A program made the translations under genes and the position numbers. From Nonomuraea soli (GTDB taxonomy: Bacteria > Actinomycetota > Actinomycetes > Streptosporangiales > Streptosporangiaceae), in the NCBI RefSeq assembly GCF_013761175.1, contig NZ_JACDUR010000012.1:62001-126000 (forward strand): DNA of 64,000 nucleotides. Direction: 5' to 3'. Position 1 is the stretch's first letter, and the number at the start of each line of letters is the position of its first letter. This document shows, piece after piece, positions 34,734 to 43,029 of the stretch. Below the pieces are notes generated by a model. It saw nothing but the letters and a program-made list of their open reading frames with translations, made no database searches and had not been told where the DNA came from.

Positions 34734-35142
34734 AACCCCTGTTGACCGCCACCTGGTCGTACAACCTGCGAGCCGTGGCGTTGCCCTCCTGGGTCAGCCA
34801 GTAGACGCGGTTGAGCTCCCTGTCCTTCGCCCACGCGGTGACGGCCTCGATCAGCTTGCGCGCCACCCCCTGACCGCGCGCTTCGGGGTCGGTGAACAGG
34901 TCCTGCAGGTAGCAGACGTCCGCCGAGCTGGTGCTGGCGTGCACGAGGAAGTGGGTGATGCCCACCAGCGTACCGTCGAGCTTCGCCCCCAGGGCGTGGA
35001 CGCGGGTGTCGTCCATGAACGCCTGCCACGACGTGTCGTACTGTTCCTGCGGCAGCTCGCGCTCGTAGAAGGCGTTGTAGCCCGTGAACAGCTCCTGCCA
35101 CCGCGCGCGGTCTTCCTGAACCAGCCTGCCGATCTCGATCAC
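34705..35142 (-). CDS. GNAT family N-acetyltransferase
   Basis: A 145-residue acetyltransferase of the compact GNAT type. Substrate-side segments such as ELFTGYNAFYEREL come first, then YLQDLFTDPEARGQGVARKL, the acetyl-CoA-binding motif, and a C-terminal VYWLTQEGNATARRLYDQVA helix. It resembles small-molecule or diamine acetyltransferases, but the substrate is not readable. It overlaps the kinase 3' end by 29 bases. Confidence 0.92.
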   Translation of the reverse strand: MIEIGRLVQEDRARWQELFTGYNAFYERELPQEQYDTSWQAFMDDTRVHALGAKLDGTLVGITHFLVHASTSSADVCYLQDLFTDPEARGQGVARKLIEAVTAWAKDRELNRVYWLTQEGNATARRLYDQVAVNRGFIHYLIPLA

Positions 35143-35220
35143 GGGGTAAGGCTAGCCCTACCGTCACTTGGCCAGCTCACGGGATCGAGAGCCGGGCGCG
35201 ACCTCCGTAGTTTCTTAGAC

Positions 35221-35868
35221 ATGAGAACCCTCCAGCGCCTCCGCGCCGACAGCCGCTACACCGTCATCGGCTTCCCCACGTCCGTCGCCTCCTTCAGCCT
35301 GACCATCGCCGGTGTGGCCGCGGGCGTCGGCAGCGCCGTCGCCTTCGTCGGGCTGCCCATCCTGGCCGGCACCGCGGCCATGGGCCGCCGCTTCGCCGAC
35401 CTCGAGCGCTCCTCGATCGCCACGGTCGTCGACCACCCCGTGGAGTCTCCCGCCTACACGGAAGCGCCGTCGTGGGCCGGCTGGTTCCGCCGCGTCATGA
35501 ACCCCCTGCTGAACGGCCAGGCCGGGCTCGACCTGCTGCACGCCGTCCTGGCCTTCCCTCTTGCCATCGTCTCCTTCGTGCTGACCGTCACCTGGTGGGC
35601 AGGGACCGTCCTCGGGCTGACCTTCCCCCTGTACGGGTGGATCCTTTTCAACACCCTCGGCCCCGACGGCAGCCTGCCCGCGCTGCTCGGGTTCGACGGC
35701 GGGCTGGCCGGTTACGTGACGTTCAACACCGTCGTGGGGCTGCTGTTCGCGATCACCCTGGTGCCCGTCGTGCGCCTGGCCGCCCTCGTGCGGGCCAGCC
35801 TGGGCGAGGCGCTGCTCACGCGGGCCGTCTACGGCACCCGTTCCTCGCGGGTGGCGATGGCGGCGTGA
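35221..35868 (+). CDS. Free-standing sensor-domain membrane protein
   Basis: A 215-residue membrane protein resembling the actinobacterial Sensor domain normally found at the N-terminus of NarL-type histidine kinases: TVIGFPTSVASFSLTIAGVA, FVGLPILAGTAAMGRRFADL and later paired helices including AFPLAIVSFVLTVTWWAGT. It stops after the membrane part; no kinase module follows. It may be a naturally separate sensor or the remainder of a kinase. An orphan response regulator of the matching class lies at 14670-15305, but a link is speculative. Confidence 0.8.
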   Translation: MRTLQRLRADSRYTVIGFPTSVASFSLTIAGVAAGVGSAVAFVGLPILAGTAAMGRRFADLERSSIATVVDHPVESPAYTEAPSWAGWFRRVMNPLLNGQAGLDLLHAVLAFPLAIVSFVLTVTWWAGTVLGLTFPLYGWILFNTLGPDGSLPALLGFDGGLAGYVTFNTVVGLLFAITLVPVVRLAALVRASLGEALLTRAVYGTRSSRVAMAA

Positions 35869-35896
35869 AGGTGGCGAATCCCGCCCCGGAGTGATC

Positions 35897-37168
35897 TCAC
35901 TCCGGGGCATTTTCGCGTTCGCGCTGGAGTACGGCACGCGCCGCCGTGAGCAGCGCCACCTCGTCCCCCGCCTCACCCGCCAGCTCCGCGGCCCATCCCA
36001 GGAGCGTCCCCAGCTGGGGATCGGCGTCGGTGACCACGGACGCCACGCTTCCCGGCGCCACCACTCCCGCCGTGCCGTCGATCGTCACCAGTTGCCCTTC
36101 CGCGAGGTCGTGGCTCCCGACGCCCACCACGGCCGGCTTGCCCATCGAGCGGGCGACCACCGCCGCGTGGCAGGTCGGTCCGCCGCGAGCGGTGACCACA
36201 CCGGCAGCAGCCGCCAGCCCGTGCATGTCGAGCGGCGACGTCTCGGGCCGCACCAGGATCACCGGCCCGTCGGCCGCCATCCGCACCGCGCCGTCGGAGG
36301 TGGTGGCCACCCGGCCGCTCGCCACGCCGGGACACGCCCCCACTCCGCGCGCCACGATTTCCGTCGTGGCGGCCAGCCTGGGGGTCCGGGCCGAGGCCAG
36401 CGTCGACGGCTCGACTCTGAGCAGCGCCGTCCGGCGATCGATCGTCCCTTCCTCCGCCAGGTCCACCGCCACCCTGATTGCCGCACGCCCCGCCAGGCCG
36501 CCCGGCCGTACCTGCAGGAACCACAACCGCCCGTCCTCGAACGTGAACTCCACATGGCAGGCGTCCCGATAATGGCCTTCGAGCCTGCCCAGGGCCTCGC
36601 TCAACTCTTCGCCGATCCCCGGCGGCAGCACGCTCAGCGGTTCGGTCACCGAGCCTCCCGACACGACCGCGTCACCGCGCCGGCCCAGCAGCACCTCGCC
36701 GTACAGCCCCGGCTCGCCCGTGTTCGGGTCCCGGCTGAAGGCCACCCCCGAGCCGCCCCGCTCGCCGTACACCATGGTCTGGATCGTGACCGCGGTTCCC
36801 AGACCATGGGGAATGTCGTGCAGTACTCGATACGTCCTGGCGCGCGGCGTGTCCCACGAGGCGAAGACGGCCTCCACCGCCTTGCCCAGATCCTCACCGG
36901 AGACGTCGAGCAAGGTGCTCATCATGCCGGGCATCGACACGCTCGCCCCCGACCGCACCGACACCGGCCCCCGTACGGCGGCGGCCAGCTCGGCCACCAG
37001 CCCGCCGGACAACCGCCCGTCCGTCAGGTAGGCGCGGCACACGTCCACCGGAATCACCCACCCGGCGGGGACGGCCAGGCCCAGGCGCATCATCGTCACC
37101 AGCCCGCGAGCCTTGCCACCGATCATCTCCGCGGGCTCGTCCAGGTGGGGCGACAGCGGGAGGATCAT
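35897..37168 (-). CDS. PEP-utilising-enzyme-like protein, two-domain form
   Basis: A 423-residue protein. Residues 1-250 match the ATP-grasp half of pyruvate phosphate dikinase (EMIGGKARGLVTMMRLGLAV; PVSVRSGASVSMPGMM; FSRDPNTGEPGLYGEVLLG; WFLQVRPG). Residues 285-375 are the swivelling phosphohistidine domain with GGPTCHAAVVARSMGKPAVV, His334 being the phosphoacceptor. The C-terminal PEP/pyruvate barrel of dikinases (about 350 residues) is absent, and there is no rifampicin-binding insert. It could phosphorylate a small molecule or partner protein through His334; this is inference. It is the last gene of a three-gene operon, with ATGA overlaps. Confidence 0.85.
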   Translation of the reverse strand: MILPLSPHLDEPAEMIGGKARGLVTMMRLGLAVPAGWVIPVDVCRAYLTDGRLSGGLVAELAAAVRGPVSVRSGASVSMPGMMSTLLDVSGEDLGKAVEAVFASWDTPRARTYRVLHDIPHGLGTAVTIQTMVYGERGGSGVAFSRDPNTGEPGLYGEVLLGRRGDAVVSGGSVTEPLSVLPPGIGEELSEALGRLEGHYRDACHVEFTFEDGRLWFLQVRPGGLAGRAAIRVAVDLAEEGTIDRRTALLRVEPSTLASARTPRLAATTEIVARGVGACPGVASGRVATTSDGAVRMAADGPVILVRPETSPLDMHGLAAAAGVVTARGGPTCHAAVVARSMGKPAVVGVGSHDLAEGQLVTIDGTAGVVAPGSVASVVTDADPQLGTLLGWAAELAGEAGDEVALLTAARAVLQRERENAPE

Positions 37169-37716
37169 CGCGGGATTCCCAGCGTGACCAGCAGATCCTC
37201 ATGGAGCTGGAACCAGATGGCGTGATACGACTCCATCTCGTCGGTCAGGTACTCGGTGCGCCCGTCGAGCGCCAGCTTCAGCGCGGCGGACAGCCGCTCC
37301 CGGTAACGGCCGAACCTCGGGAGCACGGCGGCCACGTCGGCGATGACGGCGCTCGCGCGGCGGTCGAAGTCGGCGAACAGGGCCAGGACCTTGGCCGCGT
37401 CAGAACGCACCTGCCAGGCCGTGCACAGGTCGAGGAGCTCGGGATTGAGCACCAGGAACTCGTCGAAGGCGAGCAGCACCCGGGGGCGTGCCCCTGTGGC
37501 GTCCAGCTCGGCGGCGGCCTGCTTGGAGGCGGCCTCCTTGCCGCGGTCGGTCAGACCCCAGCCGCCGAACTCACCCGGAAGCCGCGTCACCAGGCCGGCC
37601 ACGGCCAGGTCGATCAGCTCGGACTCGGCTTCCGGCTCGGGGAGGGCGGCGATCTTCGCGATGCGGTCGAGCGTGGCGAAGCCGATGCAGCGGAGGGTGT
37701 GGAGCAGGGTGTTCAT
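37165..37716 (-). CDS. Winged-helix-like regulator-type protein
   Basis: A 183-residue protein. The first 75 residues look like a MarR-like winged helix (GFATLDRIAKIAALPEPEAE, LVTRLPGEFGGWGLTDRGKE). The remainder is helical, with no recognised fold (LLAFDEFLVLNPELLDLCTA onward). It overlaps the TetR gene and the PEP-enzyme gene by four bases each. It may be a partner or substrate-recognition subunit for the two-domain enzyme rather than a classical repressor; this is undetermined. Confidence 0.72.
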   Translation of the reverse strand: MNTLLHTLRCIGFATLDRIAKIAALPEPEAESELIDLAVAGLVTRLPGEFGGWGLTDRGKEAASKQAAAELDATGARPRVLLAFDEFLVLNPELLDLCTAWQVRSDAAKVLALFADFDRRASAVIADVAAVLPRFGRYRERLSAALKLALDGRTEYLTDEMESYHAIWFQLHEDLLVTLGIPR

Positions 37717-38846
37717 GGGCGTACCTCGGCCACCGCGTGGGCGGCGCCTCTTCCTTCGGCTCGGGCGATGATCTCGCGGTCGTGGATGCGGACCGCTGTT
37801 TCCAGCTCATCGGGCTCGGGGTCCGCGTCGGTGGGACGATCCGTGCTCGCGGCTCCATCACCCGTGCGCCCCCGGATCGCCGACGTGACGGCCAGGTCCT
37901 CGTCCAGGACCAGGCGCAGCGGCAAACCCACCTCCAGCACCCGCAGGCAACCGGCGAGATCACCGACCCTGAGCCGCACCAGCCTGCCCAGCTCCGCCGG
38001 GTCGGCCGTCGCCACCACCACGGTCACCTGGTCCCCGGGCCGGGCCGCCCGCACGGCCTCCTCGGCGGCCTCCAGGCGCTGCGTCCCCAGGACCACGATC
38101 ACGCCGTCCGCCTCGAGGTCCACCGGCTGTCCCGTCAGCTCGTCCCGCACCCCTTCCGGCGCGTGCCACGCCTCCCAGACCTGCCGCGCCGCGCCGGTGA
38201 AGTCGAGGTACGGCGGAGCCCACTCGTCGTCCAGGCCGAGGCCTGCCAGGTGGCGGGCGGCCTGGATCACGTCGAAGGGGTCGCCGAATCCCGGCGCCCG
38301 CTCGGCCAGCTGGCACGCACCGGTCAGGAGCGTCAGCACCAGCTCCGCCAACCGCACCCGCCGCCCGTGGGCCTCCTCCCCGCGCGGGTGATGACCGCCC
38401 GGCTCCCCCACGTCGGGGAACTGCTCCAGGGCCAGGCCCAGCAGCAGCCCTTCCAGGCGGGCCATCTGCGCCAGTGTCGATCGTCCGAGGTCGTCCTCGA
38501 ACACCCCAGCCAGCGACCGCAGCCGCAGCCGCGCCGCGGCCGGAGGGTCCCCCGCCAGCGGCAGCCGCTCGAGCCACACCCTCACGAACGCCCCCAGCGC
38601 CCCCGCGAGGGAGCTCTGCCTCCCCGGCGACGTGTCGTGCTCCAGCGCCGCCAGCAGCACCGCCAGGTACAGCGCCCGCTTGCTGGGAAAGTTCGAGTAC
38701 ACCGCCCCCCGGGTCAGGTCGGCCCTGGCGGCGATGCGGTCGATCTTGGCGTCCTGGAAGCCGTGCGCCGCGAACTCGTGGCCGGCGGCGCGCAGGACGG
38801 CGTCGCGGGTGAGCTCCTGGCGTTGCGCCCGGGTCAGGCGGACCAT
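37713..38846 (-). CDS. TetR regulator with extra C-terminal domain
   Basis: A 377-residue protein, about 170 longer than a usual TetR repressor. The helix-turn-helix (LRAAGHEFAAHGFQDAKIDR; ARADLTRGAVYSNFPSKRAL) ends near residue 65, a normal ligand domain follows to about 220, and the rest is a separate acidic domain of unknown fold (ADGVIVVLGTQRLEAAEEAV; LRLVLDEDLAVTSAI). GAGGT precedes ATG 38846. A perfect 12-bp dyad lies directly upstream, so it probably represses its own operon, which includes the winged-helix and PEP-utilising genes. Confidence 0.88.
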   Translation of the reverse strand: MVRLTRAQRQELTRDAVLRAAGHEFAAHGFQDAKIDRIAARADLTRGAVYSNFPSKRALYLAVLLAALEHDTSPGRQSSLAGALGAFVRVWLERLPLAGDPPAAARLRLRSLAGVFEDDLGRSTLAQMARLEGLLLGLALEQFPDVGEPGGHHPRGEEAHGRRVRLAELVLTLLTGACQLAERAPGFGDPFDVIQAARHLAGLGLDDEWAPPYLDFTGAARQVWEAWHAPEGVRDELTGQPVDLEADGVIVVLGTQRLEAAEEAVRAARPGDQVTVVVATADPAELGRLVRLRVGDLAGCLRVLEVGLPLRLVLDEDLAVTSAIRGRTGDGAASTDRPTDADPEPDELETAVRIHDREIIARAEGRGAAHAVAEVRP

Positions 38847-38858
38847 CGGGATACCTCA

Positions 38859-38889
38859 ATCATTCAGATGATGTGAACATCTGAATGAT
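38859..38889 (-). promoter_or_regulatory. Operator dyad of the TetR operon
   Basis: ATCATTCAGATG and CATCTGAATGAT are a perfect 12-bp inverted repeat with a 7-base spacer, starting 13 bases upstream of the TetR start codon and ending before the recQ stop. Arms of this length and position are typical of TetR autoregulatory operators overlapping a promoter. Confidence 0.8.
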
Positions 38890-38898
38890 ACGAACATC

Positions 38899-40542
38899 TC
38901 ACTGTGCTGTCAGCACGTCCCCGATCGCCGCCAGCGCGAGCGTCTTGTAGCCGACCGAGTCGAACGCCACCGTGATCCGGTCCCTCTCGCGGCTCATCAC
39001 CGTCCCCTCGCCCCACGCCTTGTGCACGACCTTCGAGTGCAGCGGGAACGGCCCCTCGTCCACCGGCGCGGCATCGGGCCGGGGAGCCGCCACACAGGTG
39101 TCGCAGTTGCCGCAATGCCTGCCGTACGGCTCGCCGAAGTACTCCAGCAGGAACCGGCGACGGCAGCCGGTCGTCTCCGCGTATCCCCGCATCATGTCGA
39201 TGCGCGAGTCGTCCACGCGGTGCCGTACCTCGTCGAGCTCCACCGCCCGAGCCGCGGCCTGCTTGGGCGTGGGACCGCCGCGCACCGCGCGCACCTCCCC
39301 CGACGCGCTCACGGTCAGCGCATCCGCCTGCTCCAGCAAGTTGATCAGGCTGGTCAGCTGCGACGACCCGATCCCCAGCAGCGACCGCAGCTCCGAGACC
39401 TGCACCGTGCCGCCGTGCTCGGCGACGAGCGTCGCCACCCGCAGCAGCGCCTCGGCGTCGGCCCTGCCGGAGGCGAAGAAACGCCGCAGCCCCAGATCCT
39501 CCGACCGGTAGAACAACATCGCGTGCGCCGGGTTCCCGTCACGGCCGGCCCGCCCGATCTCCTGGTAGTACGAGTCGGGCGACTCCGGCGGCGCCGCGTG
39601 CAGCACGTGCCGTACGTCGGGCCGGTCGATCCCCATGCCGAACGCCGACGTGGCCACCACCACGTCGAGCTCGCCCGCCGTGAACAGCTCGTGCACGCGG
39701 GTGCGCTCCTTGGCCCGCATCCCGGCGTGGTACGACTCGGCCCGACGTCCGGCCTTGGCCAGCGCCTCGGCGTACTCGGCGGCCTCCCGCCGGGTGGCGA
39801 CGTAGACCAGCGTCAGCCCTTCGGCCGCGGCGGCGTGCTCGATCAGGGCCTTCCGCTTGTCCTCCTCCCTGACGAACCTGCGCACCTTCAGCTCGATGTT
39901 CGGACGGTCGAAGCCGCGGACGATCTGCACCGGGTCGCGCATGCCCAGGAAGCGCACGATCTCCTCGCGCACGTTCGGCGCGGCCGTCGCGGTCAGCGCC
40001 ACGACCGGCGGGTGGCCGAGCCGTTCGATGACCTTGCCCAGGCGCAGGTAGTCGGGGCGGAAGTCGTGCCCCCAGGAGGAGACGCAGTGCGCCTCGTCCA
40101 CGGCGATCAGCGAAGGCCGCGCCTTGGCCAGCCGGTCGACGACGTCCGGCTTGGCCAGCTGCTCCGGCGAGAGGAAGACGAACTCGGCCTCGCCCGCGGT
40201 GACCTTCTCCAGGCCCTTGTCCACCGACGAGGTCGAGTTGACCGCCACCGCCCCGCCCGCGTCGGTCTTGAGCAGGCTCATCACCTGGTCACGCTGGAGC
40301 GCGATGAGCGGCGAGACCACGACCGTCGGGCCGTCGCGCAGCTGGGCGGGCACCTGGTAGACGGCCGACTTGCCGCTGCCCGTCGGCATGACCAGCAGCA
40401 CGTCCCGGCCGTCGAGCAGGTGTTCCATGGCCTCCTGCTGGCCGGGGCGCAGGTCCTTCCAGTCGAAGGTCTGGCGTGCGGTGGCCCGCAGCTTGCGGCC
40501 GCGCCTGCCGTACCTGCTGTTGAGCCGTTCCAGTAATCCCAT
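38899..40542 (-). CDS. recQ: RecQ-type ATP-dependent DNA helicase
   Basis: A 547-residue 3'-5' helicase for recombination and repair. Motif 0 (LRPGQQEAMEHLL), Walker A MPTGSGKSAVYQVPA, Walker B/DEAH-like AVDEAHCVSSWGHDFRPDY, motif III ALTATAAP, motif V ATSAFGMGIDRPDVRHVLH and motif VI YYQEIGRAGRDG are all present. A zinc site follows (C-RRRFLLEYFGEPYG-HCGNCDTC). A typical C-terminal HRDC domain is not evident; the end instead has a short beta-rich segment (VVHKAWGEGTVMSRERDRIT) like that of actinobacterial RecQ variants. It is slightly shorter than E. coli RecQ. Confidence 0.93.
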   Translation of the reverse strand: MGLLERLNSRYGRRGRKLRATARQTFDWKDLRPGQQEAMEHLLDGRDVLLVMPTGSGKSAVYQVPAQLRDGPTVVVSPLIALQRDQVMSLLKTDAGGAVAVNSTSSVDKGLEKVTAGEAEFVFLSPEQLAKPDVVDRLAKARPSLIAVDEAHCVSSWGHDFRPDYLRLGKVIERLGHPPVVALTATAAPNVREEIVRFLGMRDPVQIVRGFDRPNIELKVRRFVREEDKRKALIEHAAAAEGLTLVYVATRREAAEYAEALAKAGRRAESYHAGMRAKERTRVHELFTAGELDVVVATSAFGMGIDRPDVRHVLHAAPPESPDSYYQEIGRAGRDGNPAHAMLFYRSEDLGLRRFFASGRADAEALLRVATLVAEHGGTVQVSELRSLLGIGSSQLTSLINLLEQADALTVSASGEVRAVRGGPTPKQAAARAVELDEVRHRVDDSRIDMMRGYAETTGCRRRFLLEYFGEPYGRHCGNCDTCVAAPRPDAAPVDEGPFPLHSKVVHKAWGEGTVMSRERDRITVAFDSVGYKTLALAAIGDVLTAQ

Positions 40543-40619
40543 GGGCCTCCCCCTCGGTTCGGGCGGACAGTACCCCGGAATCCGGCCTGCTCTACCGTGG
40601 TCGCGATTTCCGCACCTCA

Positions 40620-40649
40620 GCGGCCTGCCTGCCCGGGCAGGCAGGCCGC
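40620..40649 (-). terminator. 30-bp perfect palindrome after the LamG gene
   Basis: GCGGCCTGCCTGCCC is followed immediately by its exact complement, centred on CCCGGG. It begins seven bases past the stop of the LamG protein gene and would fold into a very stable hairpin. No T-tract follows. A terminator for the long LamG transcript is most likely. Confidence 0.75.
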
Positions 40650-40656
40650 CGGGCGG

Positions 40657-42912
40657 TCAGACCGGCCTGGCCATGTCGGCCTGGATCTGCTCCGCGGTCA
40701 GGTTGGTGGAGTAGATCCTGACCTCGTCGATCAGGCCCTTGAAGTAGCTGCCGTAGTAGGGGTCCTGGCCGAACCGTAGCGGGTTGGTGCCGGGCCGGAT
40801 GGCGTTCATGTAGCCGTCCCCCGCCTCGGCGACCTGGACGCCGTTGACGAACAGCTTCATCGTGCCGCCGCCGAAGGTGAAGGCGACGTGGCTCCAGGTG
40901 CCTGCCGGGAGCGGGGTCGGGCTGAGCACGAGCCGGCCGCCCGGATAGAAGGGCTCGACCTTGCCCGAGGGGCCTTCCGGCGGGGAACCGTAGTTGGCCC
41001 ACGCGGCGTGCAGGACGTACTCCTCGGTGCCGTTCTCACCCTTCTGCACGAGAGGATGCGTCTGGGTGATCTCGGTCGGGTACACCCAGGCCTCGACGGT
41101 CAGGGCGTCGTCCATCACCAGCGAGTCGGAGTGAGGCACCCGCGCGAAGGCGGCGTTCGTGGTGAACGACAGCGCCTTGCCGTACTTTCCGTCGGCCCAC
41201 GCGGTGGCGGTGGCAGTACCGTCGTTGCCCTTGCCCGACGAGTCGCCCACCGCATCGCCCGTGCCCTCGTTCATGCCGTAGGCGGCGGCCAGGCAGTCGG
41301 AGGGCGGGCACTCGGTGACGTCGGCGGAGGCCGACGGGGAGAGTTCGCCGGGCTGGCCCGCCGAGTCGATGGCGCGGACCCGGTAGTGGTGACGGCCCGC
41401 GGACAGCCCGGTGTCGACCAGGCTGGTCCCGGTGACCGTGGCGATCAGGATGGATGCTGTGCCGATCTCCGCGCCGGCCTGGCGGGAGCGGTAGACCTCG
41501 TAGCCGGTGACACGGTCGTCGTCGGCGGGCGCGGTCCAGGAGAGCGTCGCCTTTCCCGGGCCGCCCGTCACGGTCGCCGACGGCACGCCCGGCGGCTGGT
41601 CGGGCACCCGCGCGGAGGCCTCGTTCGACGGAGGACCGGCCTGTCCTGCGTAGTCGACCGCGATGACCCGGTAGTAGTAGGTGCCGGCTTCGAGCGAGTA
41701 GTCGCTGTACACGAGCGGGTTGTTCCGGGCGATGAACGTGCGCGGTGAGGGCGTGAACCCCCGCGTGGTCGAGCGGTGGACCTGGTACCAGGCCACGCCC
41801 CACTCGGCGGTGGGCCTCGACCAGCGCAACTCGGCCGAGTTCAGCCGTCCACCCGCGAAAAGCGTGCCGGGCGCGGACGGCGGGTCGCCCGGTACGGTCA
41901 CCTCCACGGCGACCGCGGCCGAGGGCGTGCTCGGCTGCGAGCCCGTGTCCAGCGCGACGACCCGGTAGTAGTGCGTGCCCGCCGGCATGCCCGCGTCCCA
42001 GAACGCCGTGCCCGCGAGGGCGTCTCTCTCGCCCACCCAGGTGGCGGCCGACGGGGTGAACTCCGGTGTGGTCGAGCGGTGGATCTCGTAGGCGCGCACG
42101 CCGATGTCGTCCGTCGAGGCCGTCCAGTTGAGCTGGACGTTCGCGGACTGCGCGCTGACCGTCAGCTCCGTGGGCTGCGACGGGGGCTGGTCGGCCGCGA
42201 CGATCGGGTGGTTCATGTCCAGCTTGATCTGGGCGGTCGTCCTGGCGGTCGAGAAGATCCGCACCTCGTCGATCAGGCCGTTGAAGTGCCGCCCGAGGTA
42301 GCCGCCGATCCGCAGCGCGCCGTTGCCCGTTTGCATGCGGCCCGAGACCAGGCGCTCGCCCTCGAGAACGCCGTTGATGTAGACCCTGAGCCGCTGCCCG
42401 TCGTAGGTGGTGGCCAGGTGTTGCCAGGTGTACGGAGAGAATCCGTGGGTCGAGGCCACCTTGCGGGTGGCGTTCGTGGTCACATAGCCCGCCGCCCGGT
42501 AGGCGGAGTCGCCCGGTTCCCTGTCGGGCCCGGTCAGCCCGTAGGCGGGCCGGCCGGAGGTGTCCTTGACCACGATCGGGCCCTGGGTGTCGGAGAGCTC
42601 GGCGGTGATCCAGGCCTCGATGGTGAACGCCCTGGACAGCTTGAGACTGGCCGACGAGGGCACCTTCACGACGCTGGTGCCGCCGTCGAACCGCAGGCTC
42701 TTGCCGTACCTGCCGTCGGCCCACGTCGCGCCGGTGATCGTGCCGTGGTTGCCCTTCCCCGACAGGTCCTGTACGGCGGAGCCCGCGCCTTCGTTCATGC
42801 CGTAGGCGGCCACCAGGCCCGGCTCGGCGGCATGAGATGCACTCGGTGTAATCAGAACGATGCTGAACGTGATCGTCGCAATCAATGCGGATAAGCCGGA
42901 TGAACCCTTCAC
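40657..42912 (-). CDS. Secreted LamG-FN3-LamG protein
   Basis: A 751-residue exported protein. A signal peptide occupies residues 1-28 (LIATITFSIVLITPSASHA, cut before AEPG). A LamG/concanavalin-like domain (about 30-235; LVAAYGMNEGAGSAVQDLSG, FNGLIDEVRIFSTA) is followed by three fibronectin type III repeats (about 240-530; YEIHRSTT and YYRVVALD motifs) and a second LamG domain (AAAYGMNEGTGDAVGDSSGK, FKGLIDEVRIYSTN). It contains no catalytic motif and no wall anchor. Carbohydrate or matrix binding is the expected role. GTG 42912 follows GGGGGA. It is divergent from a MocR regulator. Confidence 0.88.
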   Translation of the reverse strand: MKGSSGLSALIATITFSIVLITPSASHAAEPGLVAAYGMNEGAGSAVQDLSGKGNHGTITGATWADGRYGKSLRFDGGTSVVKVPSSASLKLSRAFTIEAWITAELSDTQGPIVVKDTSGRPAYGLTGPDREPGDSAYRAAGYVTTNATRKVASTHGFSPYTWQHLATTYDGQRLRVYINGVLEGERLVSGRMQTGNGALRIGGYLGRHFNGLIDEVRIFSTARTTAQIKLDMNHPIVAADQPPSQPTELTVSAQSANVQLNWTASTDDIGVRAYEIHRSTTPEFTPSAATWVGERDALAGTAFWDAGMPAGTHYYRVVALDTGSQPSTPSAAVAVEVTVPGDPPSAPGTLFAGGRLNSAELRWSRPTAEWGVAWYQVHRSTTRGFTPSPRTFIARNNPLVYSDYSLEAGTYYYRVIAVDYAGQAGPPSNEASARVPDQPPGVPSATVTGGPGKATLSWTAPADDDRVTGYEVYRSRQAGAEIGTASILIATVTGTSLVDTGLSAGRHHYRVRAIDSAGQPGELSPSASADVTECPPSDCLAAAYGMNEGTGDAVGDSSGKGNDGTATATAWADGKYGKALSFTTNAAFARVPHSDSLVMDDALTVEAWVYPTEITQTHPLVQKGENGTEEYVLHAAWANYGSPPEGPSGKVEPFYPGGRLVLSPTPLPAGTWSHVAFTFGGGTMKLFVNGVQVAEAGDGYMNAIRPGTNPLRFGQDPYYGSYFKGLIDEVRIYSTNLTAEQIQADMARPV

Positions 42913-42997
42913 GTGTTGTTCCCCCAGTGATGATGAAACCCCGTTGTGGTGCACCCCGAAGCACCATTGAGGGCAGTATGCGCTCTCGTGGGAACGT

Positions 42998-43015
42998 TGT
43001 CACGACTTCGTGACA
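42998..43015. promoter_or_regulatory. Operator-like palindrome before the MocR gene
   Basis: TGTCACGA-CT-TCGTGACA is a perfect 8-2-8 inverted repeat ending 14 bases before the MocR start and touching its ribosome-binding site. The gap is shared with the divergent LamG gene, so one site could govern both. Autoregulation by MocR is inferred. Confidence 0.65.
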
Positions 43016-43029
43016 GGATGCCCGCTGTG

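Noticed and set aside
40657..42912. Internal similarity of the two LamG domains as a recent DNA duplication
   Set aside because: The domains share protein motifs but differ widely at the DNA level; this is domain architecture, not a recent repeat.
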